Source of the DNA: Streptomyces sp. TG1A-8
GTDB taxonomy: Bacteria; Actinomycetota; Actinomycetes; Streptomycetales; Streptomycetaceae
Reading direction: 5' to 3'
NCBI RefSeq assembly: GCF_030499535.1
Contig: NZ_JASTLB010000001.1
Location: 6,014,001 to 6,078,000 of the forward strand
DNA: 64,000 bases
How positions within the stretch are numbered: the first letter of the stretch is position 1; every line of letters starts with the position of its first letter. Of the stretch, positions 1-10,159 are shown piece after piece. Made by a program: the position numbers and the translations under genes. Under the pieces are notes generated by a model. It did no database searches. It saw nothing but the letters and a program-made list of their open reading frames with translations, and was not told the DNA's origin.

Positions 1-98
1 CCCGGCCGGAACCGCCCCTCCCGCGCCTCCGGCCCGACGCCCTCGTCCCCGCCCGCCCGACCGGACACACCGGGCCCGCCAGATCCCAGGAGCCGTAC

Positions 99-772
<674 letters not shown>

Positions 773-776
<4 letters not shown>

Positions 777-1531
777 GCGCGGCCGGGGTCCGGGCGCACG
801 CACGGATCACCGCCCGAGGTGACGGCCGCGGCGGCACGGCGCTGCCCGTGCTGGACGGCGAGGGGCCGCTCGCACCGCGCCGCACCCGGGCGAGCGGCGC
901 CGGTGCGCGGGTCGTGCTGGTCGGCGCGATGAGCGGCCCGCTCGGCGGGGACCGCTTCCACGTCACGGCACGGGCGGAGGAGGGCGCCCGGCTGCACGTC
1001 GGCTCGGCCGCCGCCACGCTGGCGCTGCCCGGCCAGGCCGGGGGCGAGGCGCGCTACGACGTGCGGCTCGACGTGGCCGACGGCGCCGAGCTGCGCTGGC
1101 TGCCCGAGCAGCTCATCTCCGCCCGGGGCAGCGACCTGCGCGTCACCACCCGGGCCGAACTCGCCGCCGGGGCGCGGCTGGTGCTGCGCGAGGAGCAGGT
1201 GCTCGGGCGGACCGGGGAGGAACCCGGCCGGCTCGGCAGCAGGCTCACGGTGCGGGTCGCGGGCCGGACCGTGCTGGACCAGGAACTGGCCTGCGGCCCC
1301 GGAGCACCGGGCGGCTGGGACGGGCCCGCCGTGCTCGCCGGCCACCGGTCGGCCGGCCAGCTGGTGGTCGTGCGGCCGGAGTTCGCCGGGCGGTCGCCCG
1401 CCGCGGCGATGCTGGGGGAGTGCGCCGCGCTGGTGCCGCTCGCCGGTCCGGCCGTGCTCGTCAGCGCCGTGGCCCCCGACGCGCTCGGGCTCCGGCGCCT
1501 GCTGGACGAGGCGTTGGCGCTGCTGGCGTAG
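773..1531 (+). CDS. ureD: Urease accessory protein UreD
   Basis: UreD (UreH) binds apo-urease and forms the UreDFG activation complex. I place the start at the GTG of the GTGA overlapping the ureG stop, giving 252 residues. An in-frame GTG nine bases upstream is possible but lies inside ureG. Features typical of the family are the all-beta repeats, [12 protein letters not shown] near residue 80, [16 protein letters not shown], and an RTVLDQEL segment. It appears to be the last gene of the urease operon, since a 147-bp gap follows. UreD is poorly conserved in sequence, so the call rests partly on position. Confidence 0.93.
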
Positions 1532-1678
1532 GGCCTGTCCAGCGGCTCCGCTCAGCGGGACGTGATCACCCGGTTATCGGATTGATAAAGATGGTCCGCG
1601 CCCCCTGTTCTCAGGCGCCTCACAGCCGGAAGGATTCCCCGCCTGAGCATTTGCAGCGATGGAGGGGGAGGGGCCCAC

Positions 1679-3274
1679 GTGAGGCACTACAGACCGAAGA
1701 GCCGCCTGCTGGCGCTCGGTTCGGCCGGCGCGCTCGTCACGGCGACCCTGATCGCCGGCACGGTGTCGACGCCCGCGGCCGGCGTCGACGGCCGCACCGG
1801 CCGGGTCAGCGAGGCCCTGGGAGCCGGGATCGCCGCGGCCCGTGCCGCCAGGGCCGGCGTCGACTGGCAGGACTGCCCCGCCGACTGGGGACTGGAGAAG
1901 CCCATCCAGTGCGGCTGGGTCTCCGTGCCGGTCGACTACGCCAAGCCGAACGGCAGGCAGATCAAGCTCGCCGTCGACCGGATCGGCAACACCGGCACCG
2001 CGGCGGAGCGCCAGGGCGCCCTCCTGTACAACCCGGGCGGCCCCGGTGGCTCCGGACTGCGCTTCCCGCGCCGGGTCACCACCAAGGCCGCCGTCTGGGC
2101 GAAGGTCGCGAAGGCCTACGACTTCGTCGGTTTCGACCCGCGCGGCGTCGGCCACTCGGCACCCCTCTCCTGCGTCGACCCGCAGGAGTACGTCAAGGCG
2201 CCCAAGGCCGACCCGGTGCCGGACTCCGAGGCCGACAAGGCCGCCCAGCGCAAGCTCGCCCGCGAGTACGCGCAGGGATGCGCCGAGCGCAGCGGCGCCA
2301 TGCTGCCGTACATGACCACCCCGAACACCGCGCGCGACCTGGACGTCATCCGCGCCGCGCTCGGCGAGAAGGGACTCAACTACCTCGGCGTCTCCTACGG
2401 CACCTACCTCGGCGCCGTCTACGGCACCCTCTTCCCGGGCCACCTGCGCCGGATGATCGTGGACAGCGTGGTCGACCCGTCCCGCGAGAACATCTGGTAC
2501 CAGGCCAACCTGGGCCAGGACGTCGCCTTCGAGGGGCGCTGGAAGGACTGGGAGGACTGGGTCGCCGCCAACGACGCCGCCTTCCACCTCGGCACCACCC
2601 GCGCCGCCGTCCAGGCCAAGTGGCTGCAGTTGCGCGCCACCGCCAAGAAGGACCCCATCGGCGGGGTCGTCGGCCCGGCCGAGCTGCTCTCCTTCTTCCA
2701 GAGCGCCCCGTACTACGACTCCTCGTGGGTGCCGGTCGCCACGGTGTTCAGCCAGTACGCGGCCGGCGACACCCAGGCGCTCGTGGACGCCGCCGCCCCC
2801 GACCTCACGGACACCGCCGGCAACATCAGCGCGGAGAACAGCAACGCCGTCTACACGGCGGTCGAGTGCGCCGACGCCAAGTGGCCCACCGACTGGCGCA
2901 CATGGGACCGGGACAACACCCGTCTCAACCGTGACTACCCGTTCCTGACCTGGTCCAACGCCTGGATGAACCTGCCCTGCGCCACCTGGCCCGGCAAGCA
3001 GTACACGCCGGTCGAGGTCACGACCCACCGGGGCCTGCCGCCGGTGATGATCGTGCAGTCCACGCGGGACGCGGCCACCCCCTACCCGGGCGCCGTCGAA
3101 CTGCACCACCGCTTCAAGGGCTCCCGCCTGATCACCGAGAAGGACGCGGGCTCCCACGGCGTGACCGGCCTGGTCAACCCCTGCATCAACGACCGGGTCG
3201 ACACCTACCTGCTCACCGGCGGGCTGGACACCTCCGACGTGACCTGCGCCCCGCACGCGACCCCCAAGCCGTAA
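1679..3274 (+). CDS. Secreted tripeptidyl-aminopeptidase-like alpha/beta hydrolase
   Basis: An exported serine peptidase of the Streptomyces Tap/SlpD/SlpE group (alpha/beta hydrolase fold plus C-terminal TAP-like domain), expected to remove N-terminal tripeptides from peptides outside the cell. The N-terminus is basic (RHYRPKSR), followed by a hydrophobic stretch to about residue 35 ending in STPAAG, a plausible signal peptide. The nucleophile elbow is GVSYGTYLG near residue 230, and the oxyanion segment LLYNPGGPGGSG precedes it. The likely catalytic His is in GSHGVTG near the C-terminus. It starts at GTG after a GGAGGGGGAGGGG ribosome site. It is monocistronic with a terminator just downstream. 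Substrate specificity cannot be read from sequence. Confidence 0.92.
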   Translation: MRHYRPKSRLLALGSAGALVTATLIAGTVSTPAAGVDGRTGRVSEALGAGIAAARAARAGVDWQDCPADWGLEKPIQCGWVSVPVDYAKPNGRQIKLAVDRIGNTGTAAERQGALLYNPGGPGGSGLRFPRRVTTKAAVWAKVAKAYDFVGFDPRGVGHSAPLSCVDPQEYVKAPKADPVPDSEADKAAQRKLAREYAQGCAERSGAMLPYMTTPNTARDLDVIRAALGEKGLNYLGVSYGTYLGAVYGTLFPGHLRRMIVDSVVDPSRENIWYQANLGQDVAFEGRWKDWEDWVAANDAAFHLGTTRAAVQAKWLQLRATAKKDPIGGVVGPAELLSFFQSAPYYDSSWVPVATVFSQYAAGDTQALVDAAAPDLTDTAGNISAENSNAVYTAVECADAKWPTDWRTWDRDNTRLNRDYPFLTWSNAWMNLPCATWPGKQYTPVEVTTHRGLPPVMIVQSTRDAATPYPGAVELHHRFKGSRLITEKDAGSHGVTGLVNPCINDRVDTYLLTGGLDTSDVTCAPHATPKP

Positions 3275-3295
3275 CCGCTCCGGTACGGCGGGAAG

Positions 3296-3324
3296 AAGGG
3301 GCGGCCGGACTCCGGCCGCCCCTT
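3296..3324 (+). terminator. Terminator after the aminopeptidase gene
   Basis: A 13-bp perfect GC-rich inverted repeat with a 3-base loop (AAGGGGCGGCCGG, then ACT, then its complement) ends in CCTTT, 20 bp after the stop. It may also serve the convergent acyltransferase gene. Confidence 0.8.
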
Positions 3325-3460
3325 TCCCACGCCGTGAGCCGGACGTCCTCCGCCGCTGGGCCGAAGGAGCCGGAACACCCCTGCGCGGGCCGGGGGAGAC
3401 ATCCCCGCCGACGCGGCGCACCGGCCGTCCGCTCCGCGGCCGCCGCGCCGGGGACGTGGG

Positions 3461-4186
3461 TCAGCCGAGCGGCGCCCGGGGGAACCTGCGCTCCCTGCCG
3501 CCCCGCTCCGCGGCCCGCCCGGCCTTGACGACGGCCGCGTACTCGTCGACGTACTCCTGCCCGGACAGCGCGAGGATCGCGTACATGATCTCGTCGGTGA
3601 CGGCCCGCAGGACGGCCTTCTCCTGCTCCATGCCGGCGTAGCGGGAGAAGTCGAGCGGCTCGCCGAAGCGGATGGCCACGGGACGCACGCGCGGGACCTT
3701 CCTGCCGGGCGGCTGCGCCTCGAAGGTGCCGATCATCGCGCACGGCACCACCGGGACGCCGGCCCTCAGCGCCATCACGGCCACGCCGACCTTGCCCTTG
3801 TAGAGCCGGCCGTCGTGCGAGCGGGTGCCCTCCGGGTAGATGCCGAGCAGTTCGCCCCGGCCGAGCACGCCCAGACCCTCGCGGATCGCGGCCCGCCCGG
3901 CCTCCTTGCCGCTGCGGTCCACGGGGATCTGCCCGGCGCTGCGGAAGAAGAACGCGGTGAGACGGCCCTTGAGGCCCGGCCCGGTGAAGTACTCCGCCTT
4001 GGCGAGGAAGGTGATGCGCCGCTTCAGCACCGCCGGCATCAGGAAGTGGTCGGCGAAGGACAGGTGGTTCCCGGCGACGATCGCCGCGCCCGAGGCCGGC
4101 ACGTTCTCCAGGCCTTCGATCCGGGGCCGGAAGACCAGCCGGAGCAGCGGCCCCAACAGGACGTACTTGAGCAGGTGGTAGAACAC
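3461..4186 (-). CDS. 1-acyl-sn-glycerol-3-phosphate acyltransferase (PlsC family)
   Basis: A membrane-associated acyltransferase that makes phosphatidic acid from lysophosphatidate, or a related acyl transfer. The catalytic HX4D is visible as NHLSFADHF near residue 56, with the substrate-binding block YPEGTRSHDG near residue 120. A hydrophobic N-terminus (FYHLLKYVLLGPLLRLVF) can anchor it. I chose the GTG at 4186, giving 241 residues, because GAGGGGCGAG precedes it at good distance and the upstream extension is basic and uncharacteristic. It is monocistronic and convergent with the aminopeptidase gene. Streptomyces carry several paralogues, so the exact acyl substrate is open. Confidence 0.92.
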   Translation of the reverse strand: MFYHLLKYVLLGPLLRLVFRPRIEGLENVPASGAAIVAGNHLSFADHFLMPAVLKRRITFLAKAEYFTGPGLKGRLTAFFFRSAGQIPVDRSGKEAGRAAIREGLGVLGRGELLGIYPEGTRSHDGRLYKGKVGVAVMALRAGVPVVPCAMIGTFEAQPPGRKVPRVRPVAIRFGEPLDFSRYAGMEQEKAVLRAVTDEIMYAILALSGQEYVDEYAAVVKAGRAAERGGRERRFPRAPLG

Positions 4187-4373
4187 GGCTCGCCCCTCAC
4201 TCCGCCCGGCCCGCTTCCAACTCGGTTCTTCCCGCGTCGAGGACACCGTCACGGCAGTCGGCCCGTGCGCGCCCGCGGCCGTCCTCCACCGTATTCGCCG
4301 AGTCGTCCGACGGCCAGACGGCTGCGGTGCCGCCCGGGGTGGTGCGCCGGGCGACTGCGATAGAAGTGATGTG

Positions 4374-4420
4374 CGCGCGGAACGGCTCCCCGCCGGTGGG
4401 GCGGGGAGCCGTTCCGCGCG
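4374..4420 (-). terminator. Strong hairpin downstream of the GlsB-like gene
   Basis: A perfect 21-bp stem with a 5-base loop lies 24 bp downstream of the stop of the small membrane protein gene on the minus strand. No T-tract follows, which is usual in Streptomyces. Confidence 0.75.
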
Positions 4421-4444
4421 TGGTTTCCGCCACGTGGCGCCGGG

Positions 4445-4723
4445 TCAGGCGTGGCGGTGGGAGTGGCGGTTGCCGGTGATCAGGCGGTAGAGGGCGAGGA
4501 GGATCACCGAGCCGATGATGGCGGCGATCCAGGTGGACAAGTCGAAGAACCCGTCGATGGAGTCGACGCCGAAGATCACCTTGCCGAGCCAGCCACCGAG
4601 AAGACCGCCCGCGATGCCGATCAGCATCGTGATGATGACGCCGCCGGGGTCCTTGCCCGGCATCAGGGCCTTGGCGATGAAGCCCGCGAGCAGGCCGATG
4701 AGGATCCAAGCGATGATGCCCAT
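4445..4723 (-). CDS. GlsB/YeaQ/YmgE family stress membrane protein
   Basis: A 92-residue three-helix membrane protein of the transglycosylase-associated (YeaQ/YmgE) family. The signature is clear: MGIIAWILIGLLAGFIAKAL, the GKDPGGVIITMLIGIAGG loop and glycine-rich helix, and a third helix (WIAAIIGSVILLALYRL). An AGGAG ribosome site sits 7 bp before the ATG. Members are commonly stress- and stationary-phase-induced; the biochemical role is unknown. The gene stands alone, with a 570-bp upstream region separating it from the divergent rsb operon. Confidence 0.93.
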   Translation of the reverse strand: MGIIAWILIGLLAGFIAKALMPGKDPGGVIITMLIGIAGGLLGGWLGKVIFGVDSIDGFFDLSTWIAAIIGSVILLALYRLITGNRHSHRHA

Positions 4724-5294
4724 GATGTGTCTCCTACCTCGTCACATAAGGTTCGCGTTAGTGCATCGTCTTAGCTGCCGGATCGCTTTTAAACGTCGCG
4801 CACATGACCATCTGCTCCGGCTGCCCCTCCCGGTCCGCCGCGGCCCCGCCCTCCCGTGGTGCGGCGCGGGTCCGCAGCCGCGGTGATGTCCCCCGGCCCC
4901 GGCACGAGGGGACGGGGGAAGCCCGCCGACACGCCTCGGGTCGTCGGGAGAGGTGATCGGCGCCGGCCCCCGGCACCGGCGCCGGGGCGGAACCGGAACC
5001 AGGGAGCGGGTGCCGGCCGCTCGTGATCGGCTGCCGGACGCCTGTTGCCGGACGCCCCGGCACCCCGCACGGCCGTCCCGCCCCCCCGTGCCGAGTCGTG
5101 GCGGGCCCGGCCGGTGGCGAACGTCACCGCGGGCTGCCGGAGAGGCCGAGGTCACCGACGGTGAGGCGGCCCGGGGGCGCACGGCACCGTGCCGCGGCCG
5201 GGACGCCCGCCCGGGCCGCGGCACGCGACGGGGGAGCATCGCATTGTCGTATCGTCTTCCAGACGTAATCAATCAAGCGTTTGGTGAGGAAGAC
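4724..5294. promoter_or_regulatory. Divergent intergenic region, GlsB-like gene and rsb operon
   Basis: This 571-bp stretch separates two divergent transcription units and must hold both promoters. An AT-rich patch (GGATCGCTTTTAAACG, about 4780-4797) and another (GTAATCAATCAAGCG, about 5265-5279) flank a GC-rich middle. The AT-rich patches are the likely promoter regions. I see no coding region I would defend, and no match I trust to the SigB-type GGGTA(C/T) element. Confidence 0.45.
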
Positions 5295-6143
5295 GTGGCG
5301 ACTGAGAGCAACCCCCGCCTTCTGGTCGAAACACTGACCACGCAGCGTGACGCGTTCCTCGCCCAGTGGACCAGGACGGTCGGTGAAGACCTGCAGGGCC
5401 GGCTGAGCATGGCCGAGCTGGGCCGTGAACTGGGTGAACTGTACGAAGCCGTCGTCCAGGGCATCGCCGCCGGCGGACTGGACGGCCGGTCGGAGCACTT
5501 CGGCGAGGCGCGCAGCCTGCTGATCGAGCTCTCCCGCGACCGCGCCCGGCAGGGCTTCACCCCCACCGAGACCGCCAGGAGCGTCCTCGCCCTCAAGGAG
5601 GTGCTGGAGCCGTCCCTCACCGGGGACGAGCAGAGCATCCGCGCGTACCTGCAGTTCTCCCGGCTGCTGGACGAACTCGGCCTGCTGACCACCGAGGCCT
5701 ACGTCCGCACCCGCGAGGAGATCATCTCCTCGCAGGCCGAGCAGCTCCTCGAACTCTCCACGCCCGTGGTCAAGCTGTGGGACGGCGTCGTCGGCGTGCC
5801 CCTGGTGGGCACGCTCGACTCGGCCCGCACCCAGGTCGTCATGGAGAAGATGCTGCATACGCTCGTCGACACCAACTCCACGCACGCCATCATCGACATC
5901 ACCGGTGTCCCGACCGTGGACACCCAGGTCGCGCAGCACCTGCTGAAGACCGTCGTCGCCGCCCGCATGATGGGGGCGCAGTGCACCATCTCGGGCATCC
6001 GCCCGCAGATCGCCCAGACCATCGTGGCGCTCGGCATCGAGTTCGGCGACATCCCCACCAACGCCTCCCTGTCGGACGCGCTGCGCCAGGCCCTGAAGGA
6101 AGTCGCCCTGGACGCCGAGGACGACGTGCGGGGTCTGCTGTGA
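5295..6143 (+). CDS. rsbR: RsbR-type stressosome STAS protein
   Basis: RsbR-like protein of 282 residues: an N-terminal non-haem-globin-like sensory region (about 1-160) and a C-terminal STAS domain (about 165-275). In Bacillus stressosomes RsbR and RsbS form the scaffold that sequesters RsbT. The threonines in ITGVPTVDTQVAQHL correspond to the region phosphorylated by RsbT. The start is GTG 5295 with GGTGAGGAAG just ahead; a longer upstream reading is arginine/proline-rich and not protein-like. It is the first gene of a four-gene operon with overlapping stops and starts. What the N-terminus senses is unknown. Confidence 0.92.
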   Translation: MATESNPRLLVETLTTQRDAFLAQWTRTVGEDLQGRLSMAELGRELGELYEAVVQGIAAGGLDGRSEHFGEARSLLIELSRDRARQGFTPTETARSVLALKEVLEPSLTGDEQSIRAYLQFSRLLDELGLLTTEAYVRTREEIISSQAEQLLELSTPVVKLWDGVVGVPLVGTLDSARTQVVMEKMLHTLVDTNSTHAIIDITGVPTVDTQVAQHLLKTVVAARMMGAQCTISGIRPQIAQTIVALGIEFGDIPTNASLSDALRQALKEVALDAEDDVRGLL

Positions 6144-6508
6144 CCGACCGCATCCCCGTTCTCAAGATCGGCGAGATCCTCCTGGTCTCCATCCAGACGG
6201 ACCTGGAGGACCAGATGGTGATGGACCTGCAGGAGGACCTGTCCAACCGCATCGTCGCGACCGGCGCCAAGGGCGTCGTCATCGACATCTCGGCCCTGGA
6301 GATCGTCGACTCCTTCGTCGGACGCATGCTGGCCACCAACGCCTCCATCTCGCGCATCCTCGGCGCCGAGACGATCGTCGTCGGCATGCGGCCCGCCGTG
6401 GCCATGACGCTCGTCGAGCTCGGGCTGTCCCTGAAGGGCGTCCGCACCGCCCTGAACCTGGAGCGCGGCCTGAAGCTGCTGCGGCGCCTGAGCGCAGGCC
6501 GCGCATGA
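6140..6508 (+). CDS. rsbS: RsbS-type STAS anti-sigma antagonist
   Basis: A single-domain STAS protein of 122 residues. The expected RsbT phosphorylation site is the serine in IDISALEIVDSFVGRML near residue 58. The GTG start overlaps the rsbR stop (GTGA), which supports coupled expression in fixed ratio as expected for a stressosome scaffold. The end of the gene overlaps the rsbT start. Family assignment is secure; function in this organism is inferred from Bacillus. Confidence 0.94.
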   Translation: MTDRIPVLKIGEILLVSIQTDLEDQMVMDLQEDLSNRIVATGAKGVVIDISALEIVDSFVGRMLATNASISRILGAETIVVGMRPAVAMTLVELGLSLKGVRTALNLERGLKLLRRLSAGRA

Positions 6509-6924
6509 AGGACTACGGCGCCGCGAGCGGCTCGGCCGAAACCGTTTCGGTGGTCCGGAGCAGCGACGTCGTCACCGCCCGCCAGATGGTCCGCACGCTC
6601 GCCCAGCGCAGCGGTCTGTCACTGGTCCACCAGACGAAGCTGGTCACGGCGGCCAGCGAGCTCGGCCGCAACATGCTCGTCTACGGCGGCGGAGGCGTCG
6701 TACGCGCGGCGACCGTGGCCGACGGGGGCCGCACCGGCGTCTTCGTGGAGTTCGAGGACGAGGGCCCGGGCATCGGGGACATCGAGCTGGCGCTGACGGA
6801 CGGCTGGACGTCGGGCAACGGCATGGGGCTCGGTCTCAGCGGCGCCAAACGGCTCGTCGACGAGTTCGACATCGAGTCCGGGGCCGGCGGCACCACCGTG
6901 CGCATAGTGAAGTGGGGCCGGTGA
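6505..6924 (+). CDS. rsbT: RsbT-type serine/threonine kinase
   Basis: A GHKL/HATPase_c kinase of 139 residues. ATP-binding boxes are present: N box ASELGRNMLVYG, G1 box DEGPGIGDIELAL and G2 box GNGMGLGLSGAKRLVDEF. In Bacillus RsbT phosphorylates RsbS and RsbR and then activates the phosphatase RsbU. The ATG lies inside the last codons of rsbS. No rsbU-like gene is visible in the window, so the partner controlled by RsbT must be elsewhere. Confidence 0.94.
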   Translation: MKDYGAASGSAETVSVVRSSDVVTARQMVRTLAQRSGLSLVHQTKLVTAASELGRNMLVYGGGGVVRAATVADGGRTGVFVEFEDEGPGIGDIELALTDGWTSGNGMGLGLSGAKRLVDEFDIESGAGGTTVRIVKWGR

Positions 6925-7958
6925 ACGGCACCCTCGTCGCGGAGGCCGGTGACGTGTGCTGGTTGCGCGCGGACGTCGCCCTGGCGGCGGCCGCCCGCCG
7001 CCAGGCCGGTCAGCTGGCCCGCGGCATCTGCCTCTCCGAGGAACAGGTGGCGCGTGTCGAACTGTGCGTGACGGAGATGGCGACCAACCTCCTCAAACAC
7101 GCCCACGACGGCTCCCTCGCCCTGCGCGTGGCGCGCGCCCGTGGCCGCGCCGCCGTCGAGTGCCTGTCCCTGGACGACGGTCCCGGCATCGACGACCTCC
7201 AGCGGGCACTGCGCGACGGCACGTCCGCCGCCGGCAGCCTCGGCATCGGGATGGGCGCCATCGGGCGGCTCGCCGACGCCTCCGGCGTCCACTCCCTGCG
7301 CGGGCGCGGCACGGTGGTGCTCGCGCGCTTCTGGGCGGACGGCCAGGCACCGTCGTCCGGTCCGGTGGGCACCGCCGGGCTGACCCGGCCGATCAGCGGC
7401 GAGCAGGTGTGCGGCGACACCTGGGCCGTGCGCGCGGTGAGCGGCCGCGGCTCCGACGCCCTGCTGCTGATGATGTGCGACGGGCTCGGGCACGGACCCC
7501 TGGCGGCCCGGGTCGCCGAACGGGCCAGGGCGGCCTTCCGCGACAGCCGTCACGTGAGCCCGGCGGCCGTGCTCCAGGACGTGCACGAGGGGCTGCGCGG
7601 AACCCGCGGCGCGGCCGTGGCGATCGCGCTGATCGACCTCGTCGACCAGCGCGTGCGGCTGAGCGGGGCCGGCAACATCACGGCGCTGGTCGGCAACGGC
7701 GACACCCGCAGCGGACTGCTGTCCATGCCGGGCATCGTCGGGCTGCAGCTGCCCCGGCCGCGCACCTTCGAGGCGGCGTTCCCGCCCGGTGCCGCCCTCG
7801 TCATGCACTCCGACGGCCTCAGCGAACGCTGGAGGCCGGCGGACTTCCCCGGCCTGTTCGTGCAGGATCCCTCCCTGGTCGCCGCGCAGATCCTCAACCA
7901 GGCCGCGGTCCGCAGGGACGACGCCGGGGTCGTCGTGGCCGTGCACGGGCAGCGGTGA
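6921..7958 (+). CDS. RsbX-like fusion of HATPase and PP2C/SpoIIE phosphatase domains
   Basis: A two-domain regulator of about 345 residues. The N-terminal half is an anti-sigma-type HATPase (CVTEMATNLLKHAHDG, LDDGPGIDDL, GSLGIGMGAIGRLAD). The C-terminal half is a SpoIIE/RsbX PP2C-type phosphatase, with metal-binding aspartates in MMCDGLGHGPLAA and MHSDGLSERW. The layout suggests it resets the stressosome by dephosphorylating RsbR/RsbS. I place the start at GTG 6921, overlapping the rsbT stop; an ATG-like start nine bases earlier lies within rsbT. It overlaps the remnant kinase downstream. Confidence 0.9.
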   Translation: MNGTLVAEAGDVCWLRADVALAAAARRQAGQLARGICLSEEQVARVELCVTEMATNLLKHAHDGSLALRVARARGRAAVECLSLDDGPGIDDLQRALRDGTSAAGSLGIGMGAIGRLADASGVHSLRGRGTVVLARFWADGQAPSSGPVGTAGLTRPISGEQVCGDTWAVRAVSGRGSDALLLMMCDGLGHGPLAARVAERARAAFRDSRHVSPAAVLQDVHEGLRGTRGAAVAIALIDLVDQRVRLSGAGNITALVGNGDTRSGLLSMPGIVGLQLPRPRTFEAAFPPGAALVMHSDGLSERWRPADFPGLFVQDPSLVAAQILNQAAVRRDDAGVVVAVHGQR

Positions 7959-8932
7959 ACCCCGCGCCGCCCGTCCACGAACTGATCATGCTCGCCCTGA
8001 ACGAAGGGGGCGACGTGGTCACCCTGCGCCGCTGCACCCAGGCGGCGTGCCGGGTCACGGGCCTGACGGGCAGCTCCCTGGTCAGGCTGACCACCGTGGT
8101 GAGCGAGTCGGCGAACACCTCCTGGGCACCTCGGGACTCACCGCGCAGCTCCGCCTGGAGGTGACCGGTGCCGTCGCCGTGGCCGTGCGCTTCGGCTGGC
8201 GCGAGGCACGCCGACCGTCGCCGACCCTGCTGACCGCCGCCGCCCGCCCGCTCGACGACAGCCGCCTGCCGTCCGCGGACGACGGCGGCCGGCACGAACT
8301 CGTCCTCGCGCAGCGCACCCCCGCGCCGACCACGTCCATCGGCGAACTGCTCGACGTCGCCAAGGCGGAGTCCGGCCGTCTGGAGCCGCACCCCGCCGAG
8401 GTCGACCTCCGGGCGCTCCTGCACCAGCTGCGCGGCACGCTGCAGGGCACCGCGCAGCCCGGAGTGCACCTGCGCATCCCGGACCACGTCCAGCGGGGCC
8501 CCCTGGTCACCGATGAGGTCATGCTGACCAGGATCCTGCGGAACGTCCTGTCGAACGCCTGAAGTTCACGGTCGGGGGCGCGGTGGCCCTGGACGTCACC
8601 GAGGAGGGGGACGAGCGCGGCGCCCGTTTCGTCTTCCGCGTCCAGGACACCGGCGTCGGCACCCCCGCCGCCGACCTCGACCGCGTCTTCGAGGAGTTCC
8701 ACCAACGGGGACCGCACCAGCGGGGCCGGGCCGGCACCGGCCTGGGGCTTCCCCACGCCCGCAGGCTGACGGAACTGCTGGGGGGCAGGCTCACCCTCGA
8801 CAGCGAGGTCGGCCGCGGCACCCGGGTGACCGTCGAGATCCCCGCTCGCCTCGCCCGGGCGGCGCCGGAGGAGACGGCCGCCGCGCCGGCACGGGGCGGG
8901 CCGGCGGACGCCGGGCGGCCGGGGAGCCCGTC
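7955..8932 (+). pseudogene. Decayed sensor histidine kinase downstream of rsbX-like gene
   Basis: Fragments of one ATP-binding kinase run through different frames. The GTG at 7955 overlaps the previous stop (GTGA) and reads NPAPPVHELIMLALNEGG to about residue 58. A one-base shift near 8120-8130 then continues as LLGTSGLTAQLRLEVTG to LLDVAKAESGRLEP and RILRNVLSNA. A second shift near 8560 restores LKFTVGGAVALDVT, DTGVGTP and GTGLGLPHARRLTEL, the G1 and G2 boxes. No H-box (SHELRTP type) is visible where RTPAPTTSIGELL stands, suggesting an internal deletion too. The last frame has no stop before rocD. Two or three independent lesions make sequencing error unlikely. Confidence 0.85.
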
Positions 8933-10159
8933 TCAGCCCCCCGGGGCGAGGACCTTCTCCAGGGCGCCCAGCGCGGAGCGCAGCTCCTCGGCCGTGATGG
9001 TCAGCGGGGGCGCCAGCCGGATCGTGGAACCGTGGGTGTCCTTGACCAGGATCCCCTCCCGCATGAGCCGTTCACTGATCTCCCGGCCGGTGCCGAGGGC
9101 GGGGTCGACGTCGACGCCCGCCCACAGCCCGCGCGCCCGGAAGCCCCTCACGCCCCTGCCGCACAGCTTCGCCAGCCCGTCGCGCAGGACCACGCCCAGC
9201 TCGGCGGCCCGCCGCTGGAACTCACCGGTCTCCAGCAGTTCGACCACCGCCGTGCCGACCGCCGCGGCCAGCGGGTTGCCGCCGAACGTGGAGCCGTGCT
9301 CACCCGGGTGCAGCACCTCCATCACCTCGCGCCGGGCCACCACCGCCGACACCGGCACGATGCCGCCGCCCAGCGCCTTGCCCAGCAGCAGCACGTCCGG
9401 GACGACGTCCTCGTGCTCGACGGCGAGGGTGCGGCCGGTGCGGCCGAGGCCGGACTGGATCTCGTCCGCGACGAACAGGCAGCCCGCGCGCCGGGTCAGC
9501 TCACGGACACCGGCCAGGTAGCCCTCGTCCGGGATGATCACTCCCGCCTCGCCCTGGATGGGCTCGATCAGTACGGCGGCCGTCGTCTCGTCGACCGCCG
9601 CCTCCAGCGCGGCCAGGTCGTTGTACGGCACCACCCTGAAGCCGGGCGTGAACGGGCCGAAGCCCGCGCGGGCCGACTCGTCCGTGGAGAAGCTCACGAT
9701 GGTCGTCGTACGGCCGTGGAAGTTCTCCGCCGCCACCAGGATCGTCGCCCGGCCGGCCGGGACGCCCTTGACGTCGTACGCCCACTTGCGGGCCACCTTG
9801 ATGCCGCTCTCCACCGCCTCCGCGCCGGTGTTCATGGGCAACACCATGTCCAGCCCGGTCAGCGCGGCGAGCCGCGCGGAGAACCCGGCGAGCCGGTCGT
9901 TGTGGAACGCGCGGGAGGTGAGGGTCAGCCGGTCCAGCTGGCGGTGCGCGGCCTCGACCAGCGCCGGGTGCCGGTGGCCGAAGTTCAGGGCCGAGTAGCC
10001 GGCCAGCATGTCCAGGTAGCGGCGGCCCTCGACGTCCTCCACCCAGGCGCCCTCGGCCCGGGCGACGACCACGGGCAGGGGGTGGTAGTTGTGCGCGAGC
10101 ACCGGCTCCTCCGCGCGGATCAGGTCGGCGGACGTGCGCGCGTGCGTGGGTGCGGTCAT
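8933..10159 (-). CDS. rocD: Ornithine--oxo-acid aminotransferase
   Basis: A PLP-dependent class III aminotransferase of 408 residues. It converts ornithine and 2-oxoglutarate to glutamate semialdehyde and glutamate in arginine catabolism. Visible family blocks are [48 protein letters not shown] (PLP-binding Asp) and [16 protein letters not shown] with the Schiff-base lysine. The ATG overlaps the stop of the dimethylargininase gene by one base (ATGA), so the two are co-transcribed. The gene is convergent with the decayed kinase and ends almost where its last readable frame runs on. Confidence 0.96.
   Translation of the reverse strand: MTAPTHARTSADLIRAEEPVLAHNYHPLPVVVARAEGAWVEDVEGRRYLDMLAGYSALNFGHRHPALVEAAHRQLDRLTLTSRAFHNDRLAGFSARLAALTGLDMVLPMNTGAEAVESGIKVARKWAYDVKGVPAGRATILVAAENFHGRTTTIVSFSTDESARAGFGPFTPGFRVVPYNDLAALEAAVDETTAAVLIEPIQGEAGVIIPDEGYLAGVRELTRRAGCLFVADEIQSGLGRTGRTLAVEHEDVVPDVLLLGKALGGGIVPVSAVVARREVMEVLHPGEHGSTFGGNPLAAAVGTAVVELLETGEFQRRAAELGVVLRDGLAKLCGRGVRGFRARGLWAGVDVDPALGTGREISERLMREGILVKDTHGSTIRLAPPLTITAEELRSALGALEKVLAPGG

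Noticed and set aside
1..98. Tail of ureF before ureG
   Set aside because: No stop codon or conserved residues could be identified in this short stretch.
4724..5294. SigB-type promoter upstream of the rsb operon or GlsB-like gene
   Set aside because: No GTTT-spacer-GGGTA(C/T) arrangement could be located with confidence.
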